A DNA stretch of 64,000 nt from Morganella psychrotolerans (GCF_001676055.1 NZ_LZEX01000046.1:1-64000), one strand, 5' to 3'. Shown: positions 17,629-27,636, counted from the first letter of the stretch. Notes: generated from the letters alone by a model not told the origin. Numbers and translations are program-made.

Positions 17629-18039
17629 ATGAGCATTGATCTCGCAGCATTTACACCGGGAAGTGCGGCACTCGGCGGGCTGATTATTGGTCTTGCTGTG
17701 TCTGCACTGCTCCTGCTGAACGGACGGATTGCAGGGATCAGCGGTATTCTTGCCAATGTGTTTTCACCGCACAGCGGCTGGCGGATTGCCTTTATTGCCG
17801 GGCTGGTTATTTCCCCGTGGATTTATTTTTTGATTCAGGGACAGCCTGATGTTGTGATAGCGGCAGACTACCCGCTGCTGATTGTTGCCGGTTTGCTGGT
17901 CGGATTTGGCACGCGCCTGGGCAGCGGTTGCACCAGCGGACATGGTATCTGCGGCATGGCAAGGCTGTCGAAGCGCTCTTTTACGGCAGTTGCGGTATTT
18001 ATGGTCAGTGCATTTCTGACAGTATGGTTAATGAAATAA
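17629..18039 (+). CDS. YeeE/YedE-family sulfur transporter, first half (PmpA-like)
   Basis: A 136-residue protein with four to five hydrophobic helices and the family motif [21 protein letters not shown], whose cysteines are thought to carry sulfur (thiosulfate or sulfide-derived). It corresponds to the N-terminal half of the single-chain YeeE/YedE transporters. The regulator lies four bases upstream and the second half ten bases downstream. Confidence 0.85.
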   Translation: MSIDLAAFTPGSAALGGLIIGLAVSALLLLNGRIAGISGILANVFSPHSGWRIAFIAGLVISPWIYFLIQGQPDVVIAADYPLLIVAGLLVGFGTRLGSGCTSGHGICGMARLSKRSFTAVAVFMVSAFLTVWLMK

Positions 18040-18049
18040 GGAGGCGTCT

Positions 18050-18472
18050 GTGCCGGTTATTTTTGCATTAGTCAGCGGCGTATTATTTGGTCTGGGATTA
18101 TTGGTAGCCGGAATGGGAAACCCGCAAAAAATACGCTCATTTCTGGATATCACCGGAAATTGGGATCCCTCTTTATTAGTGACGATGGCGGTCGCCATGA
18201 GTATCAGTATGGTGGCTTTCGTTATTGCAAAGCGCCGTAAAACGTCGTTCTGTGGTGAGCCGGTGCAATTACCGTCCAATACACGAATCGATAAACCTCT
18301 GCTGACCGGCGCACTGTTGTTCGGGATTGGCTGGGGGCTCGCCGGTATTTGTCCGGGACCCGGGATATTATTGTCCGGTATGGGAAATATAAAAGGTATC
18401 GTTTTTACGTTTTCGATGATAACAGGAATGTATATATTTCATATATATACCCGCAACAAAAATCAGAATTGA
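18050..18472 (+). CDS. YeeE/YedE-family sulfur transporter, second half (PmpB-like)
   Basis: A 140-residue membrane protein starting at GTG 18050 behind AAGGAGGCG. The motif [14 protein letters not shown] carries the conserved cysteine of the C-terminal half of YeeE/YedE transporters, and [19 protein letters not shown] is typical of the same domain. It would pair with the previous protein to form a complete pore. The C-terminus is basic and polar. Confidence 0.85.
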   Translation: MPVIFALVSGVLFGLGLLVAGMGNPQKIRSFLDITGNWDPSLLVTMAVAMSISMVAFVIAKRRKTSFCGEPVQLPSNTRIDKPLLTGALLFGIGWGLAGICPGPGILLSGMGNIKGIVFTFSMITGMYIFHIYTRNKNQN

Positions 18473-18559
18473 TGATATTTTAAACAAAATAAGATTGGAT
18501 TAAAAATAATACCAAAATGTAATTAATGGTATGCCGGATCTGAATGAATACCTGATAAA

Positions 18560-18745
18560 AAACCGGCACGAAGGCCGGTTTCAGGCCGTTGACAAACCTG
18601 CAAGGTTTGTTGACGACCAAAAGAGGTTGTAAAATAAACCAGGAAAATCAATTTATTGATTTTCGGCTGATAACACAAAGCAGGAAAAACCACGTTTTAT
18701 CCTGCTTTGTCAGCAATCTCAAACCGGCACGAAGGCCGGTTTTTG
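18560..18745. repeat. Hairpin cluster with duplicated terminator between convergent operons
   Basis: An identical 22-bp hairpin (AAACCGGC...GCCGGTTT) occurs at 18560-18581 and 18721-18742. Between them lie further inverted repeats: ACAAACC/GGTTTGT (18591-18609), AAAATCAAT/ATTGATTTT (about 18645-18663) and ACAAAGCAGGA/TCCTGCTTTGT (about 18675-18710). The second copy is followed by five T on the forward strand and likely ends the sulfur operon and, in reverse, metK. The internal hairpins are not explained by any gene. Confidence 0.7.
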
Positions 18746-18774
18746 TCTTTCAGCAGTAAGTGTGTGGCGGAGTC

Positions 18775-19929
18775 TTATTTCAGACCGGCCGCATCACGTA
18801 ACTGTTCTGCTTTGTCGGTTTTTTCCCACGGGAACTGAGGGCGGCCGAAGTGACCGTATGCAGCCGTTTCCTGATACATAGGGTGCAGCAGATCCAGCAT
18901 CTGGATCAGACCATACGGGCGCAGGTCAAAGAATTCACGCACCAGCAGAGTCAGTTGCTGATTGCTGATTTTCCCGGTACCAAATGTTTCCACCATGATT
19001 GAAGTTGGCTCAGCCACACCAATCGCATAAGAAACCTGGATTTCACAACGGTCAGCAAGACCGGCTGCGACAATATTTTTTGCCACATAACGCGCAGCGT
19101 AAGCCGCTGAACGGTCAACTTTAGACGGATCTTTACCTGAGAATGCACCGCCGCCGTGACGGGCCATGCCGCCGTAGGTATCAACGATAATTTTACGACC
19201 GGTCAGACCACAATCACCCATTGGTCCGCCAATCACAAAGCGACCGGTCGGGTTAATGAAGTATTTGGTGGTAGGATTCAGCCACTCAACCGGCAGAACC
19301 GGTTTGATTATCTCTTCCATGACCGCTTCATGCAGGTCTTTCTGAGTAACGTCTTCAGAGTGCTGCGTTGACAGAACAACCGCATCGATACCGACGATGT
19401 TGTTGTTATCATACTGGAATGTAATCTGGCTTTTTGCATCCGGGCGCAGCCACGGCAGGATACCGCTTTTACGGACTTTAGCCTGACGCTCAACCAGACG
19501 GTGTGCGTAAGTGATTGGTGCGGGCATTAATACGTCAGTTTCGTTTGATGCATAACCGAACATTAAGCCCTGGTCGCCGGCACCCTGTGAAGCAGGGTCA
19601 GCGCGGTCAACACCCTGATTGATATCAGCAGACTGTTTACCGATGGCGCTGATTACAGCGCAGGAATCAGCATCAAAGCCCATTGATGAACTGGTGTAAC
19701 CAATTTCGCGGACAGTGCGGCGTGTTATTTCTTCAATATCAACCCAGGCTTTGGTGGTGATTTCTCCGCCCACCATGACCATGCCGGTTTTGACATAGGT
19801 TTCACAGGCAACACGCGCTTTGGGATCTTGTTCTAAAATCGCATCAAGGACTGCATCCGAAATTTGGTCGGCAATTTTATCCGGGTGTCCTTCAGATACG
19901 GACTCAGAAGTGAAAAGATGTGTGCTCAT
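18775..19929 (-). CDS. metK: S-adenosylmethionine synthase
   Basis: A 384-residue methionine adenosyltransferase, the normal length, with [20 protein letters not shown] at the N-terminus, [12 protein letters not shown] for ATP binding and [19 protein letters not shown] as the P-loop-like signature. It makes S-adenosylmethionine from methionine and ATP, also the donor for TehB and RsmH in this window and, after decarboxylation, for polyamine synthesis next to speAB. The start has AAGGTAG at good spacing. The promoter region carries tandem Met boxes. Confidence 0.98.
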   Translation of the reverse strand: MSTHLFTSESVSEGHPDKIADQISDAVLDAILEQDPKARVACETYVKTGMVMVGGEITTKAWVDIEEITRRTVREIGYTSSSMGFDADSCAVISAIGKQSADINQGVDRADPASQGAGDQGLMFGYASNETDVLMPAPITYAHRLVERQAKVRKSGILPWLRPDAKSQITFQYDNNNIVGIDAVVLSTQHSEDVTQKDLHEAVMEEIIKPVLPVEWLNPTTKYFINPTGRFVIGGPMGDCGLTGRKIIVDTYGGMARHGGGAFSGKDPSKVDRSAAYAARYVAKNIVAAGLADRCEIQVSYAIGVAEPTSIMVETFGTGKISNQQLTLLVREFFDLRPYGLIQMLDLLHPMYQETAAYGHFGRPQFPWEKTDKAEQLRDAAGLK

Positions 19930-19958
19930 TATTTTTCTACCTTAAGTAAACTTCCGGT

Positions 19959-19990
19959 ACATTGATGGATGTATTAACTTCTAGACGGCT
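19959..19990 (-). promoter_or_regulatory. MetJ operator (tandem Met boxes) of metK
   Basis: Read on the metK strand, four adjacent 8-mers (AGCCGTCT, AGAAGTTA, ATACATCC, ATCAATGT) resemble the MetJ consensus AGACGTCT, the first with seven matches and the following ones about five each. They lie 30-60 bases upstream of the metK start, as expected for a MetJ/SAM-repressed gene. Confidence 0.55.
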
Positions 19991-20602
19991 ATTCTAAGTT
20001 AAAATCGGCAGCGGTTCCAGAAATTTTATAGCGCTGATAAATTTTTCATCTTTTTTTCGCTGTCCGTCGAATGTATTACCGGTGTGTCTTATTTTTTTAC
20101 ACCTGTTTGTCATTTTGATTTTGCATTTTTGTGTCATTAACGGTATAAACTGCGCCCAATAGCTGTCAGTTTTCCTGCAGTTATAAATGGCAGAAACTCC
20201 GGTTTTCTGTGTGATTCTGGCGGGGGTTACAGCGAGTAACTCTGTGTGGGGGTAAATGGGTTGATAAACCATTATCTGCTGCTTGTTGACGTTCAACAGC
20301 CACATGCTGCAATGCATGTGTCCGCGTCGTTTTCCACTTCTTCTTTTCCTGTACTGTCTTCCTCTCCGGCTGACGTGTTCTCTGCGCGATATTATTCGTA
20401 TCTGCTTCATTCGGGCAGACAGGATACCGTAAGCAGACGGAGCAGCCGGTTAAATCCGTAAAATCTGTGTCCGGTTTTTCCGGATGATGTAATCCATTTT
20501 GAATTTTTACTTGTCAACAGGACAGATTTATCCCACGGTGAAGGGGGATAGGCTTATGTCAGCCATACAGGTAAGTTTCACTCCAGAATCAGGAGATGAC
20601 CA
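19991..20602. other. Long divergent metK-speA intergenic region
   Basis: About 610 bases without a supported gene. It must hold the speA promoter and a long speA leader; several weak hairpins (for example around 20190-20215) are visible. No riboswitch family was recognised. The open frames here have no convincing ribosome binding site. Confidence 0.5.
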
Positions 20603-22507
20603 ATGAATGATAATATCGCGCTGAAGATGCAGCAGACTTATAATATAGAATATTGGGGCGGCAGTTATTATGGTGTTAATGACTTAGGTCATGTCACCGT
20701 CTGCCCGAATCCGGATATGCCGCAGGCGAAAATCGATCTGGCTGAGCTGGTCAGTAAAGTACAGAAAGAACGTGAACACATCCGTTTACCGGCGCTGTTC
20801 TGCTTTCCGCAGATTTTACAGCATCGTCTGCGCTCTATTAATGCTGCATTTAAACGCGCCCGTGAATCCTACGGTTACAAGGGTGATTATTTTCTGGTTT
20901 ACCCGATTAAGGTAAATCAACAGCGCCGCGTGATTGAAACCCTGGTAAGTGCCGGGGAGCCGCTGGGGCTGGAAGCCGGTTCCAAAGCGGAACTGATGGC
21001 GGTACTGGCGCACGCCGGCATGACCCGCAGTGTTATTGTCTGTAACGGCTATAAAGACCGTGAATATATCCGCCTGGCGCTGATGGGTGAGAAACTCGGT
21101 CATAAAATGTATCTCGTTATTGAAAAAATGTCTGAAATAGCCGTGGTATTGCAGGAGGCGAAAAGCCTCGATGTTGTGCCGCGCCTGGGTGTGCGCGCAC
21201 GTCTGGCGTCTCAGGGCTCCGGTAAATGGCAGGCGAGCGGTGGTGAAAAATCCAAGTTCGGTCTGGCTGCGACTCAGGTGCTGCAACTGATCGAAATGCT
21301 CCGTCAGGCAGACAGCCTGGACAGTCTGCAATTGCTGCATTTCCACCTCGGTTCACAGATGGCAAATATCCGTGATATCGCGACAGGCGTGCGTGAATCC
21401 GCCCGTTTTTATGTGGAACTGCATAAATTAGGGGTTAATATTCAGTGCTTTGATGTCGGCGGCGGTCTGGGTGTGGATTATGAAGGTACCCGCTCGCAGT
21501 CTGACTGCTCAGTCAATTACGGGCTGAATGAATACGCCAATAATGTTATCTGGGCAATTGGTGACGCCTGCGAAGAGCACGGATTGCCGCACCCGACAGT
21601 GATTACCGAATCAGGGCGTGCGTTGACCGCGCATCACACTGTGTTGGTATCCAATGTTATCGGGGTGGAGCGCAATGAGTTTCCGCTTGCGCCACCACCG
21701 GCAGAGGATGCACCGCGTCCGGTCGCCAGCCTGTGGGAAACCTGGGAAGAGATGCAGACTAAAGGCAATGCCCGCTCACTGCGTGAGTGGCTGCATGACA
21801 GCCAGCTTGACCTGCATGATATCCACACCCAATACGCGCAGGGGATGCTTTCCCTGACAGAACGCGCCTGGGCGGAAGGGTTATACCTGAATATCTGTCG
21901 CCGTATCCAGCAGGATCTTGACCCGAGCAACCGTGCGCACCGCCCGATTATCGATGAACTCCAGGAGCGCATGGCAGATAAATTCTATGTGAATTTCTCG
22001 CTGTTTCAGTCGCTGCCGGATGCGTGGGGTATCGATCAGTTATTCCCTGTGCTGCCGATTGAAGGTCTGGATAAGCCACTGGATCGCCGTGCGGTACTGC
22101 TGGATATTACCTGTGATTCAGATGGTATTATTGATCATTATGTGGATGGTGATGGTGTCGCAACAACCATGCCGATGCCGTCTTATGACCCGGAAAATCC
22201 GCCGCTGCTGGGCTTTTTTATGATCGGCGCGTATCAGGAAATTCTCGGCAATATGCATAACCTGTTTGGTGATACCGCCGCGCTGGATGTGTATGTCGGT
22301 GAAACCGGGCAGATCCGCTATCTGGAGAGTGAAGCGGGTGATACGGTCGCCGATATGCTTCAGTATGTGAAACTGGATCCGAAAATTTTACTGGAACGTT
22401 TCCGTGATCAGGTAAAAGTGTCTGATCTGGATGAAACTGAACAGCAGGCCTTTACGGAAGAGTTCGAAAGTGGTCTTTACGGATATACGTATCTGGAAGA
22501 TGAATAA
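20603..22507 (+). CDS. speA: Biosynthetic arginine decarboxylase
   Basis: A 634-residue PLP-dependent fold III decarboxylase that turns arginine into agmatine. The PLP lysine lies in [11 protein letters not shown] (about residue 100); a glycine-rich phosphate loop is [12 protein letters not shown], and the second active-site region is [10 protein letters not shown]. It is slightly shorter at the N-terminus than the 658-residue E. coli enzyme, which has an extended leader. AGGAGATGACC precedes ATG 20603. speB follows after 99 bases, making the agmatine route to putrescine. Confidence 0.97.
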   Translation: MNDNIALKMQQTYNIEYWGGSYYGVNDLGHVTVCPNPDMPQAKIDLAELVSKVQKEREHIRLPALFCFPQILQHRLRSINAAFKRARESYGYKGDYFLVYPIKVNQQRRVIETLVSAGEPLGLEAGSKAELMAVLAHAGMTRSVIVCNGYKDREYIRLALMGEKLGHKMYLVIEKMSEIAVVLQEAKSLDVVPRLGVRARLASQGSGKWQASGGEKSKFGLAATQVLQLIEMLRQADSLDSLQLLHFHLGSQMANIRDIATGVRESARFYVELHKLGVNIQCFDVGGGLGVDYEGTRSQSDCSVNYGLNEYANNVIWAIGDACEEHGLPHPTVITESGRALTAHHTVLVSNVIGVERNEFPLAPPPAEDAPRPVASLWETWEEMQTKGNARSLREWLHDSQLDLHDIHTQYAQGMLSLTERAWAEGLYLNICRRIQQDLDPSNRAHRPIIDELQERMADKFYVNFSLFQSLPDAWGIDQLFPVLPIEGLDKPLDRRAVLLDITCDSDGIIDHYVDGDGVATTMPMPSYDPENPPLLGFFMIGAYQEILGNMHNLFGDTAALDVYVGETGQIRYLESEAGDTVADMLQYVKLDPKILLERFRDQVKVSDLDETEQQAFTEEFESGLYGYTYLEDE

Positions 22508-22523
22508 ATCTGTTTTTCGTTAT

Positions 22524-22587
22524 TATATACCCGACGTTATTCAGGCTGCAGCCAACGAACCTGCCGTCTGAAGGAATAAGGGGTAAA
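22524..22587 (-). repeat. Internally deleted ERIC remnant inside speAB
   Basis: About 64 bases: ATATACCCGACGTTATTCAGGC on one end and GCAGCCAACGAACCTGC...AATAAGGGGTA on the other match the two termini of the ERIC element in reverse orientation, with the central part missing. It fills most of the speA-speB gap. Confidence 0.65.
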
Positions 22588-22606
22588 ACGTGAATAAGGA
22601 AGTATT

Positions 22607-23530
22607 ATGCTTAACAGCACATTAGGTAATCAGACTGATAACTCATTAGTCTCTAATGCGTTTGGTTTTCTTCGTCTGCCACTGAATTTTCAGCCGTATA
22701 CCAGTGATGCAGACTGGGTGATAACCGGGGTTCCGTTTGATATGGCAACCTCCGGACGCGCAGGCGCCCGTCAGGGACCTTCCGCTATCCGCCAGATCTC
22801 AACGAACCTGGCATGGGAAGGTAACCGCTGGCCGTGGACGTTTGACATGCGTGAACGTCTGAATGTGGTGGATTGCGGCGACCTGGTTTTTGCATTCGGC
22901 GATGCGCAGGATATGAGCGAAAAATTGCAGGCGCATACTGAAAAAGTATTGGCATCCGGCAAAAAATGTCTCTCTTTCGGGGGCGATCACTTTGTAACGC
23001 TGCCGCTGCTGCGTGCTCATGCAAAGCATTTCGGCAAAATGGCACTGGTACATTTTGATGCACATACCGACACTTACGGTAACGGCAGCAAGTTTGACCA
23101 CGGTACCATGTTTTATCATGCACCGAATGAAGGGCTGATTGACCCGGCACACTCTGTGCAGATTGGTATCCGTACCGAACATGAAACTGATAACGGTTTT
23201 ACGGTGATTGACGCCGCACAGGTGAATGACCGTACTGTGGATGATGTTATTGCACAGGTAAAATCTATTGTCGGCGATATGCCGGTGTATCTGACGTTTG
23301 ATATCGATTGTCTGGATCCGGCCTTTGCGCCCGGCACCGGTACACCGGTTATCGGCGGGCTGACAACTGATCGCGCCCTGAAATTACTGCGTGGGTTACA
23401 GCCGCTCAATATTGTCGGGATGGATCTGGTGGAAGTCGCGCCTGCATATGACCAGTCAGATATTACCGCACTGGCGGGTGCGACTATCGCGCTGGAAATG
23501 CTCTATTTACAGGCTGCTAAAAAAGGCTGA
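22607..23530 (+). CDS. speB: Agmatinase
   Basis: A 307-residue ureohydrolase that hydrolyses agmatine to putrescine and urea with two manganese ions. The metal-binding motifs are [21 protein letters not shown] and [17 protein letters not shown]. The start follows AATAAGGAAGTATT. It forms an operon with speA and ends at a bidirectional terminator. Confidence 0.97.
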   Translation: MLNSTLGNQTDNSLVSNAFGFLRLPLNFQPYTSDADWVITGVPFDMATSGRAGARQGPSAIRQISTNLAWEGNRWPWTFDMRERLNVVDCGDLVFAFGDAQDMSEKLQAHTEKVLASGKKCLSFGGDHFVTLPLLRAHAKHFGKMALVHFDAHTDTYGNGSKFDHGTMFYHAPNEGLIDPAHSVQIGIRTEHETDNGFTVIDAAQVNDRTVDDVIAQVKSIVGDMPVYLTFDIDCLDPAFAPGTGTPVIGGLTTDRALKLLRGLQPLNIVGMDLVEVAPAYDQSDITALAGATIALEMLYLQAAKKG

Positions 23531-23566
23531 AGCCGGTAAATTAAACGGTCAATATATCCGGTAAAT

Positions 23567-23600
23567 AAAAAAGACCTGCATTTAATTGCGGGTCTTTTTG
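23567..23600. terminator. Bidirectional terminator of speAB and the amidase gene
   Basis: A 13-bp stem (AAAAAGACCTGCA / TGCGGGTCTTTTT, one G-T pair) with A and T tracts on both sides, between convergent genes. Confidence 0.8.
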
Positions 23601-23617
23601 TTTATCTTCCGGAAAAA

Positions 23618-24250
23618 TTAACCGGCGACATAAAGACCCGCTCCTTCTCCGGCTGTTTTATATGAAATTTTATCATGTTCATAGATATCTTTATCAGTCA
23701 GATTAAATGTTGCCTGTAATTTTTTCACCAGGTAATTAATGGCTGTTTTTTGTTGCGGTGTTGCCGGATCCCATAATTTTGTAGTGGTATTATATCCGGC
23801 AACAACTTCAATACCCAGACTGTCGGTATTAAGCGGATAACGCGCAGGGTATTTTTTTACTTTTTCATTATTATGAATTTTAGTCGGCGCCCAGCCAAAC
23901 CCTTTTATTTTTTTCGCTTCTTCCGGGCTGCATGTCCCTTCTTCCATACAACGCGCACGAATTTTCCCTATATGGTAAGCGTATTTATTGGTATTCGCGG
24001 TCTGTCTTATTGTGCCGTCTTTATCAATAATAAAGTGGGTTCCGATACCACTGTTCCGGAAAGAAGCCATAGCGGCCGATAAAGAAGAACCACCTGTCCG
24101 GTGAAGAACAATGGCATGGACTACCGGCATATTCCCTTTTTCCAGATTAGTTATAATTTCTTTTTTAATTATAATGTCAGCAGAAGGTGAGACAGGTGGC
24201 AATAAGTCAGCTTCTTTATTATTATTTTCTGACGGGGATAATAAACGCAT
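23618..24250 (-). CDS. Amidase_2/PGRP-type N-acetylmuramoyl-L-alanine amidase without signal peptide
   Basis: A 210-residue protein with the T7-lysozyme/AmpD-like amidase fold: VVHAIVLHRTGG (first zinc His), GTHFIIDKDGTIRQ, YAYHIGK, SLGIEVVAGY and a late YEHDKISYKTAGEG with the second zinc His and the catalytic Lys six residues later. The Cys or Asp usually acting as third ligand is not at its T7 position; the Glu in GEG may serve. There is no signal peptide or membrane segment, so it may be cytoplasmic, an endolysin relic or a type VI effector. The gene has AAGGAG before its start and an ERIC remnant just upstream. Confidence 0.75.
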   Translation of the reverse strand: MRLLSPSENNNKEADLLPPVSPSADIIIKKEIITNLEKGNMPVVHAIVLHRTGGSSLSAAMASFRNSGIGTHFIIDKDGTIRQTANTNKYAYHIGKIRARCMEEGTCSPEEAKKIKGFGWAPTKIHNNEKVKKYPARYPLNTDSLGIEVVAGYNTTTKLWDPATPQQKTAINYLVKKLQATFNLTDKDIYEHDKISYKTAGEGAGLYVAG

Positions 24251-24267
24251 GTTTGTTTCTCCTTATT

Positions 24268-24330
24268 TATACCCTTATTCATTCAAACAGCAGGTTTGTT
24301 GGCTGCATCCTGAATGACGTTGGGTATATA
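24268..24330 (+). repeat. Internally deleted ERIC element upstream of the amidase gene
   Basis: A 63-bp version with both ERIC ends (TATACCCTTATTCATTCAAAC and TGAATGACGTTGGGTATATA) but no central palindrome. It ends 17 bases before the amidase start codon, directly at its ribosome binding site. Confidence 0.75.
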
Positions 24331-24457
24331 TTTATTCAAGTATAATTATTTTATTATTTAAATATGCATTATTAATTATGATGAATGTCATTTTTTTTGA
24401 TGATGAATTAAATACAGAATAAATAAATAATCTTAAGTGGAATTTCGAGGTTTTATT

Positions 24458-24493
24458 ATGAGCCTTATGTGCTCCGATGCTTGCAACCTATAA
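24458..24493 (+). CDS. Possible 11-residue leader peptide upstream of budC
   Basis: An ATG preceded by CGAGG at seven bases encodes MSLMCSDACNL and stops 66 bases before budC. Two cysteines in so short a peptide are notable. It may be a chance frame. Confidence 0.25.
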   Translation: MSLMCSDACNL

Positions 24494-24507
24494 AGAAACG
24501 CGTATGG

Positions 24508-24521
24508 TTAATAATTATTAA
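24508..24521. promoter_or_regulatory. 14-bp AT palindrome upstream of budC
   Basis: TTAATAATTATTAA is a perfect palindrome 38 bases before the budC start. It could be an operator, but its low complexity leaves chance likely. Confidence 0.3.
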
Positions 24522-24559
24522 TATCATAACGAAATACCTCACTCACATAGGAGCACACA

Positions 24560-25339
24560 ATGTCACTAACGGGTAAAGTGGTTCTGGTCACCGGCGCTGC
24601 GCAGGGAATTGGTCGTGGTATTGCATTACGGTTGGCAAAAGAGGGTGCAGATATTGCCCTGGTTGACCTGAAAGAAGACAGTCTGGCAAAGGTTAAAAAA
24701 GAAGTGGAAGCGCTGGGACGTAAAGCCGTCACATTAGTCGCGGATATCAGTCAGCGTGATCAGGTTTTTGCTGCGGTTGAAAAGGCTGAAAAAGCACTGG
24801 GTGGCTTTGATGTCATGGTAAACAACGCAGGTATCGCCCAGGTGAAAGCAATTGAAGATGTGCGGCCTGAAGATATGGAACGTATTTTCCGTATTAATGT
24901 TGACGGCACTATGTGGGGCATCCAGGCTGCGGCGGCAAAATTCAAAGCACGGGGACAGAAAGGGAAAATCATTAACGCCTCATCTATTGCCGGGCATGAT
25001 GGTTTCGCCTTACTTGGTGTGTATTCAGCTACAAAATTTGCCGTGCGTGCATTGACTCAGGCAGCTGCAAAAGAGTTTGCCAGCAGTGGTATTACGGTGA
25101 ATGCGTATTGCCCGGGAATTGTCGGGACGGATATGTGGGTTGAAATTGATGAACGTTTCTCTGAGATTACCGGTGCGCCGAAAGGGGAAACCTACAAAAA
25201 ATATGTCGACGGGATAGCACTTGGTCGCGCTCAAACCCCTGATGATGTCGCAGCACTGGTATCGTTCCTGGCAAGCGATGATTCAGATTACATCACCGGC
25301 CAGGCTATTCTGACCGACGGTGGTATTGTTTACCGCTAG
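24560..25339 (+). CDS. budC: Diacetyl/acetoin reductase, meso-2,3-butanediol dehydrogenase
   Basis: A 259-residue short-chain dehydrogenase. It has the Rossmann motif [18 protein letters not shown], catalytic Ser in [10 protein letters not shown], and YSATK with Tyr and Lys. Overall it closely resembles BudC, which interconverts diacetyl, acetoin and 2,3-butanediol with NADH. No budA or budB gene is nearby, so it may act on acetoin made elsewhere. AGGAG precedes the start; a strong terminator follows. A LysR gene downstream could regulate it. Confidence 0.9.
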   Translation: MSLTGKVVLVTGAAQGIGRGIALRLAKEGADIALVDLKEDSLAKVKKEVEALGRKAVTLVADISQRDQVFAAVEKAEKALGGFDVMVNNAGIAQVKAIEDVRPEDMERIFRINVDGTMWGIQAAAAKFKARGQKGKIINASSIAGHDGFALLGVYSATKFAVRALTQAAAKEFASSGITVNAYCPGIVGTDMWVEIDERFSEITGAPKGETYKKYVDGIALGRAQTPDDVAALVSFLASDDSDYITGQAILTDGGIVYR

Positions 25340-25378
25340 ATCTCATTGTCACATCAGTCAGTTACACTGATAATCGGG

Positions 25379-25410
25379 TCCGCTCTGTCATAAGACAGAG
25401 CGGATTTTTT
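25379..25410 (+). terminator. Terminator of budC
   Basis: A perfect 11-bp stem TCCGCTCTGTC / GACAGAGCGGA with loop ATAA and seven T. Confidence 0.9.
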
Positions 25411-25527
25411 TATACCCTTATTCATTCAAACTACAGGTTCGTTGGCCGCACTCAGCCCGCCGGGTCACATACTCCCCGGCGGTCGGAGCTTGCCGCCTGC
25501 CTGCAATCTGAATAGTGTTGGGTATAT
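25411..25527 (+). repeat. ERIC-type element between budC and the LysR gene
   Basis: A roughly 117-bp member of the repeat family, starting TATACCCTTATTCATTCAAAC immediately after the budC terminator and ending GTTGGGTATA. It is slightly shortened in the central hairpin. Confidence 0.8.
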
Positions 25528-25561
25528 ACTAAGAGACAAACAGGCAATATGGCGGAGCAGG

Positions 25562-26476
25562 ATGAAATACGATCTGAACGACCTTTATTATTATGTGAAA
25601 GTGGTGGAGCACGGTGGTTTTTCACAGGCCGGACTGGCGCTGGGGATCCCGAAATCCAAATTGAGCCGCCGGATTGCAGATTTAGAGCAAAAACTCAATA
25701 TTTCATTGATTTATCGCTCGACACGGCAATTTCATGTGACTGAAATTGGTCAGTTATTTTATCAGCAATGCAAAAATGTGGTTGATGAGGCGGAGATTGC
25801 ACAGGAGATTATCTGTTCGGCGCAGAGTCACCCGCGCGGCAGCCTGAAAATAGCCTGTCCGGTGGCTTTGCTACAAGTTTATGTTCAGGATTTATTGACT
25901 GATTTTATGGTTCTTTATCCGGATATTGATATACAAATCCTGGCGGTTAACCGCCCGGTGGATGTTATCAGTGAAGGGTTTGACCTTGCACTGCGGGTGC
26001 GCTCATTACCGCTGGATGATTCAGGACTGACGATGAAAGTGCTGGGCTATTCACGCCGTGTATTGGTGGCATCCCCGCAGCTGTTTGTCGGTAAAGCCGC
26101 CCCCGGGCATCCCGATGAATTAGCCGATTTTCCGATCCTCGCCAACAGTGAGCAAAAACACAACTATTCTCTGACACTGACTGATAACGCCGGCGGAAGC
26201 ATCACTAAGCACCTGACCGCGAGGCTTGCCACAACGGATGTAATGACACTGCACCGTGCCGCCCTGAAAGGGCTGGGAATTGCCCGGCTGCCCGAAGGTG
26301 TGGTTATCAATGACCTGGCGACAGGTAAATTGCTCAGGATGTTGCCGGACTGGCATTTCCCGGAAGATATCATTCACGCCGTTTTCCCGTCACGAAAAGG
26401 ACTGTTACCCGCCGTTCAGGCGCTGCTCAATTATCTGGCAGAACGGATCCCGCGGACGGAGCCATTTTCGGGGTGA
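25562..26476 (+). CDS. LysR-family transcriptional regulator
   Basis: A 304-residue regulator with an N-terminal winged helix (MKYDLNDLYYYVKVVEHGGFSQAG..., LGIPKSKLSRRIADLEQKL) and a C-terminal periplasmic-binding-like effector domain (from about residue 90). ATG 25562 is chosen because GGCGGAGCAGG precedes it and the family N-terminus begins there; the frame is open back into the ERIC repeat. It resembles LysR proteins of the AaeR/DhcR-like subgroup; its target is unknown, with budC the nearest candidate. Confidence 0.85.
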   Translation: MKYDLNDLYYYVKVVEHGGFSQAGLALGIPKSKLSRRIADLEQKLNISLIYRSTRQFHVTEIGQLFYQQCKNVVDEAEIAQEIICSAQSHPRGSLKIACPVALLQVYVQDLLTDFMVLYPDIDIQILAVNRPVDVISEGFDLALRVRSLPLDDSGLTMKVLGYSRRVLVASPQLFVGKAAPGHPDELADFPILANSEQKHNYSLTLTDNAGGSITKHLTARLATTDVMTLHRAALKGLGIARLPEGVVINDLATGKLLRMLPDWHFPEDIIHAVFPSRKGLLPAVQALLNYLAERIPRTEPFSG

Positions 26477-26487
26477 GTACGAACCAA

Positions 26488-26515
26488 TAAAAAAGTCACA
26501 ATAAAGTGACTTTTA
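26488..26515 (+). terminator. Weak terminator of the LysR gene
   Basis: A 9-bp stem AAAAGTCAC / GTGACTTTT with a six-base loop, A and T tracts in the arms. Confidence 0.55.
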
Positions 26516-26734
26516 AGATCAGTAATTTTTACAACTTGTCTGTTGGGGAATGTCGCTGCCATTCTCCTGATGATTACTTTGCTCTTATAGTCCGGACCAT
26601 CATCACGGTGCCTGCACGAACCCGTATCTCTGACGAAATACTTCATATTTTCAGAGCCGGGGGCGTATGCCGGCTCCTGAACAAAAATACTGCTCTGCCC
26701 GACTATATCTTACTCCCCGGCGGACATCAAGCAG

Positions 26735-27473
26735 TCAGAGATTACTCAGCAGACATATTGCAAGAGAACAGGTCAGACCGGTGCGCTGTAATTCCCCGGC
26801 GGCGGAGATGAGAGTTGTACCGGTTGAAAGTAAATCATCAACTAAAATAATTTCTGAGCTATTAAGTTGGTTATAATTGAAGTCAGGATTTAATTTCCAG
26901 GGAGAAAAATAATGTCTTATCTTGTTCGGAACCCGTTTCATTGAAAAAATAGTATTTACCGGTAATCTCTGTAATTCAGATAATGTCCGGTGTATTGCTT
27001 TTTTATGAGCAGGTTTTACATCTGGTGCATAGGTGTGATAGTGCGTAATAACTTCACTTACCGTTTGTTTTATAAAACAGTTTGTATACATGAGAATGCC
27101 AAATCGGCGGGCGATTTTTTTTAGTGAATTGCACTGAAACTGCAGACGATGATGGCATAGCAATTAAAAAATAATTTGAATCTGGTATTGTTTGTTTGAT
27201 TTTATTCAAAATAATGATGAATGAAGATTTAAATTTATAAAATTCTTTATTTGTAATGGTGTAGTTATTGATACCTTTTAATGAGTAAATCAGTGGGTTA
27301 CCATCACGATCGGTATCGCCGAATTTAGTTCTTTGGTAAATACTGTAAACGGTTATTCTCGGATGGGTACCAATTACGGTTATTTTGGGATTTTTTCTGA
27401 CAGCTGTGATTATTCTGCGTTCATGATCCGCATTAAATCTGATCTCCCTTTCTTCTGAAATGTCGATTCCCAA
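26735..27473 (-). pseudogene. Phosphoribosyltransferase-like gene split by a frameshift in an A8 run
   Basis: Two overlapping reverse frames make one protein of about 245 residues if one A is removed. The first (27473 down to about 27118) begins MGIDISEEREIRFNADHERR and ends AMPSSSAVSVQFTKK; the second continues IARRFGILMYTNCF and contains the PRPP-binding loop EIILVDDLLSTGTTLISA typical of ComF-like phosphoribosyltransferases. The junction is eight A on the coding strand (27115-27122), where seven would restore the frame. The region is much more AT-rich than its neighbours, suggesting transfer. It may be a decayed gene, a slippage-expressed gene or an indel error. The substrate is unknown. 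Confidence 0.7.
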
Positions 27474-27589
27474 TGTATATCATCCTTATGATATTATTGA
27501 GTTTATAGGCTATCATATTTTATGTATATGCAACGTAAACGGGCATAGTTCTGCCGGGGTGCAGATATGGTTTTACCGGGCATGAGGCA

Positions 27590-27633
27590 AATAACCCGGC
27601 TATTCGCCTCACAAGGTGAGTAGAATAGCCCGG
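27590..27633. other. Hairpin downstream of the pirin gene
   Basis: GGCTATTC and GAATAGCC form the outer stem (27598-27633 region) with an inner CTCAC/GTGAG stem. There is no long T tract, so termination efficiency is unclear. Confidence 0.45.
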
Positions 27634-27636
27634 CTA

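Noticed and set aside
20246-20461. A 71-codon frame upstream of speA
   Set aside because: It is low in complexity (Ser-rich), with no good ribosome site, and its position alone is not evidence of a leader gene.
20816-21346. A 176-codon frame antisense to speA
   Set aside because: It is a shadow of the conserved speA frame.
26506-26811. A 101-codon forward frame after the LysR gene
   Set aside because: It overlaps the terminator and the antisense phosphoribosyltransferase and has no domain or ribosome site.
26735-27473. Part of a multi-gene anti-phage defence island
   Set aside because: Only one accessory AT-rich gene is present, flanked by ordinary metabolic genes; no partner effector or nuclease is adjacent.
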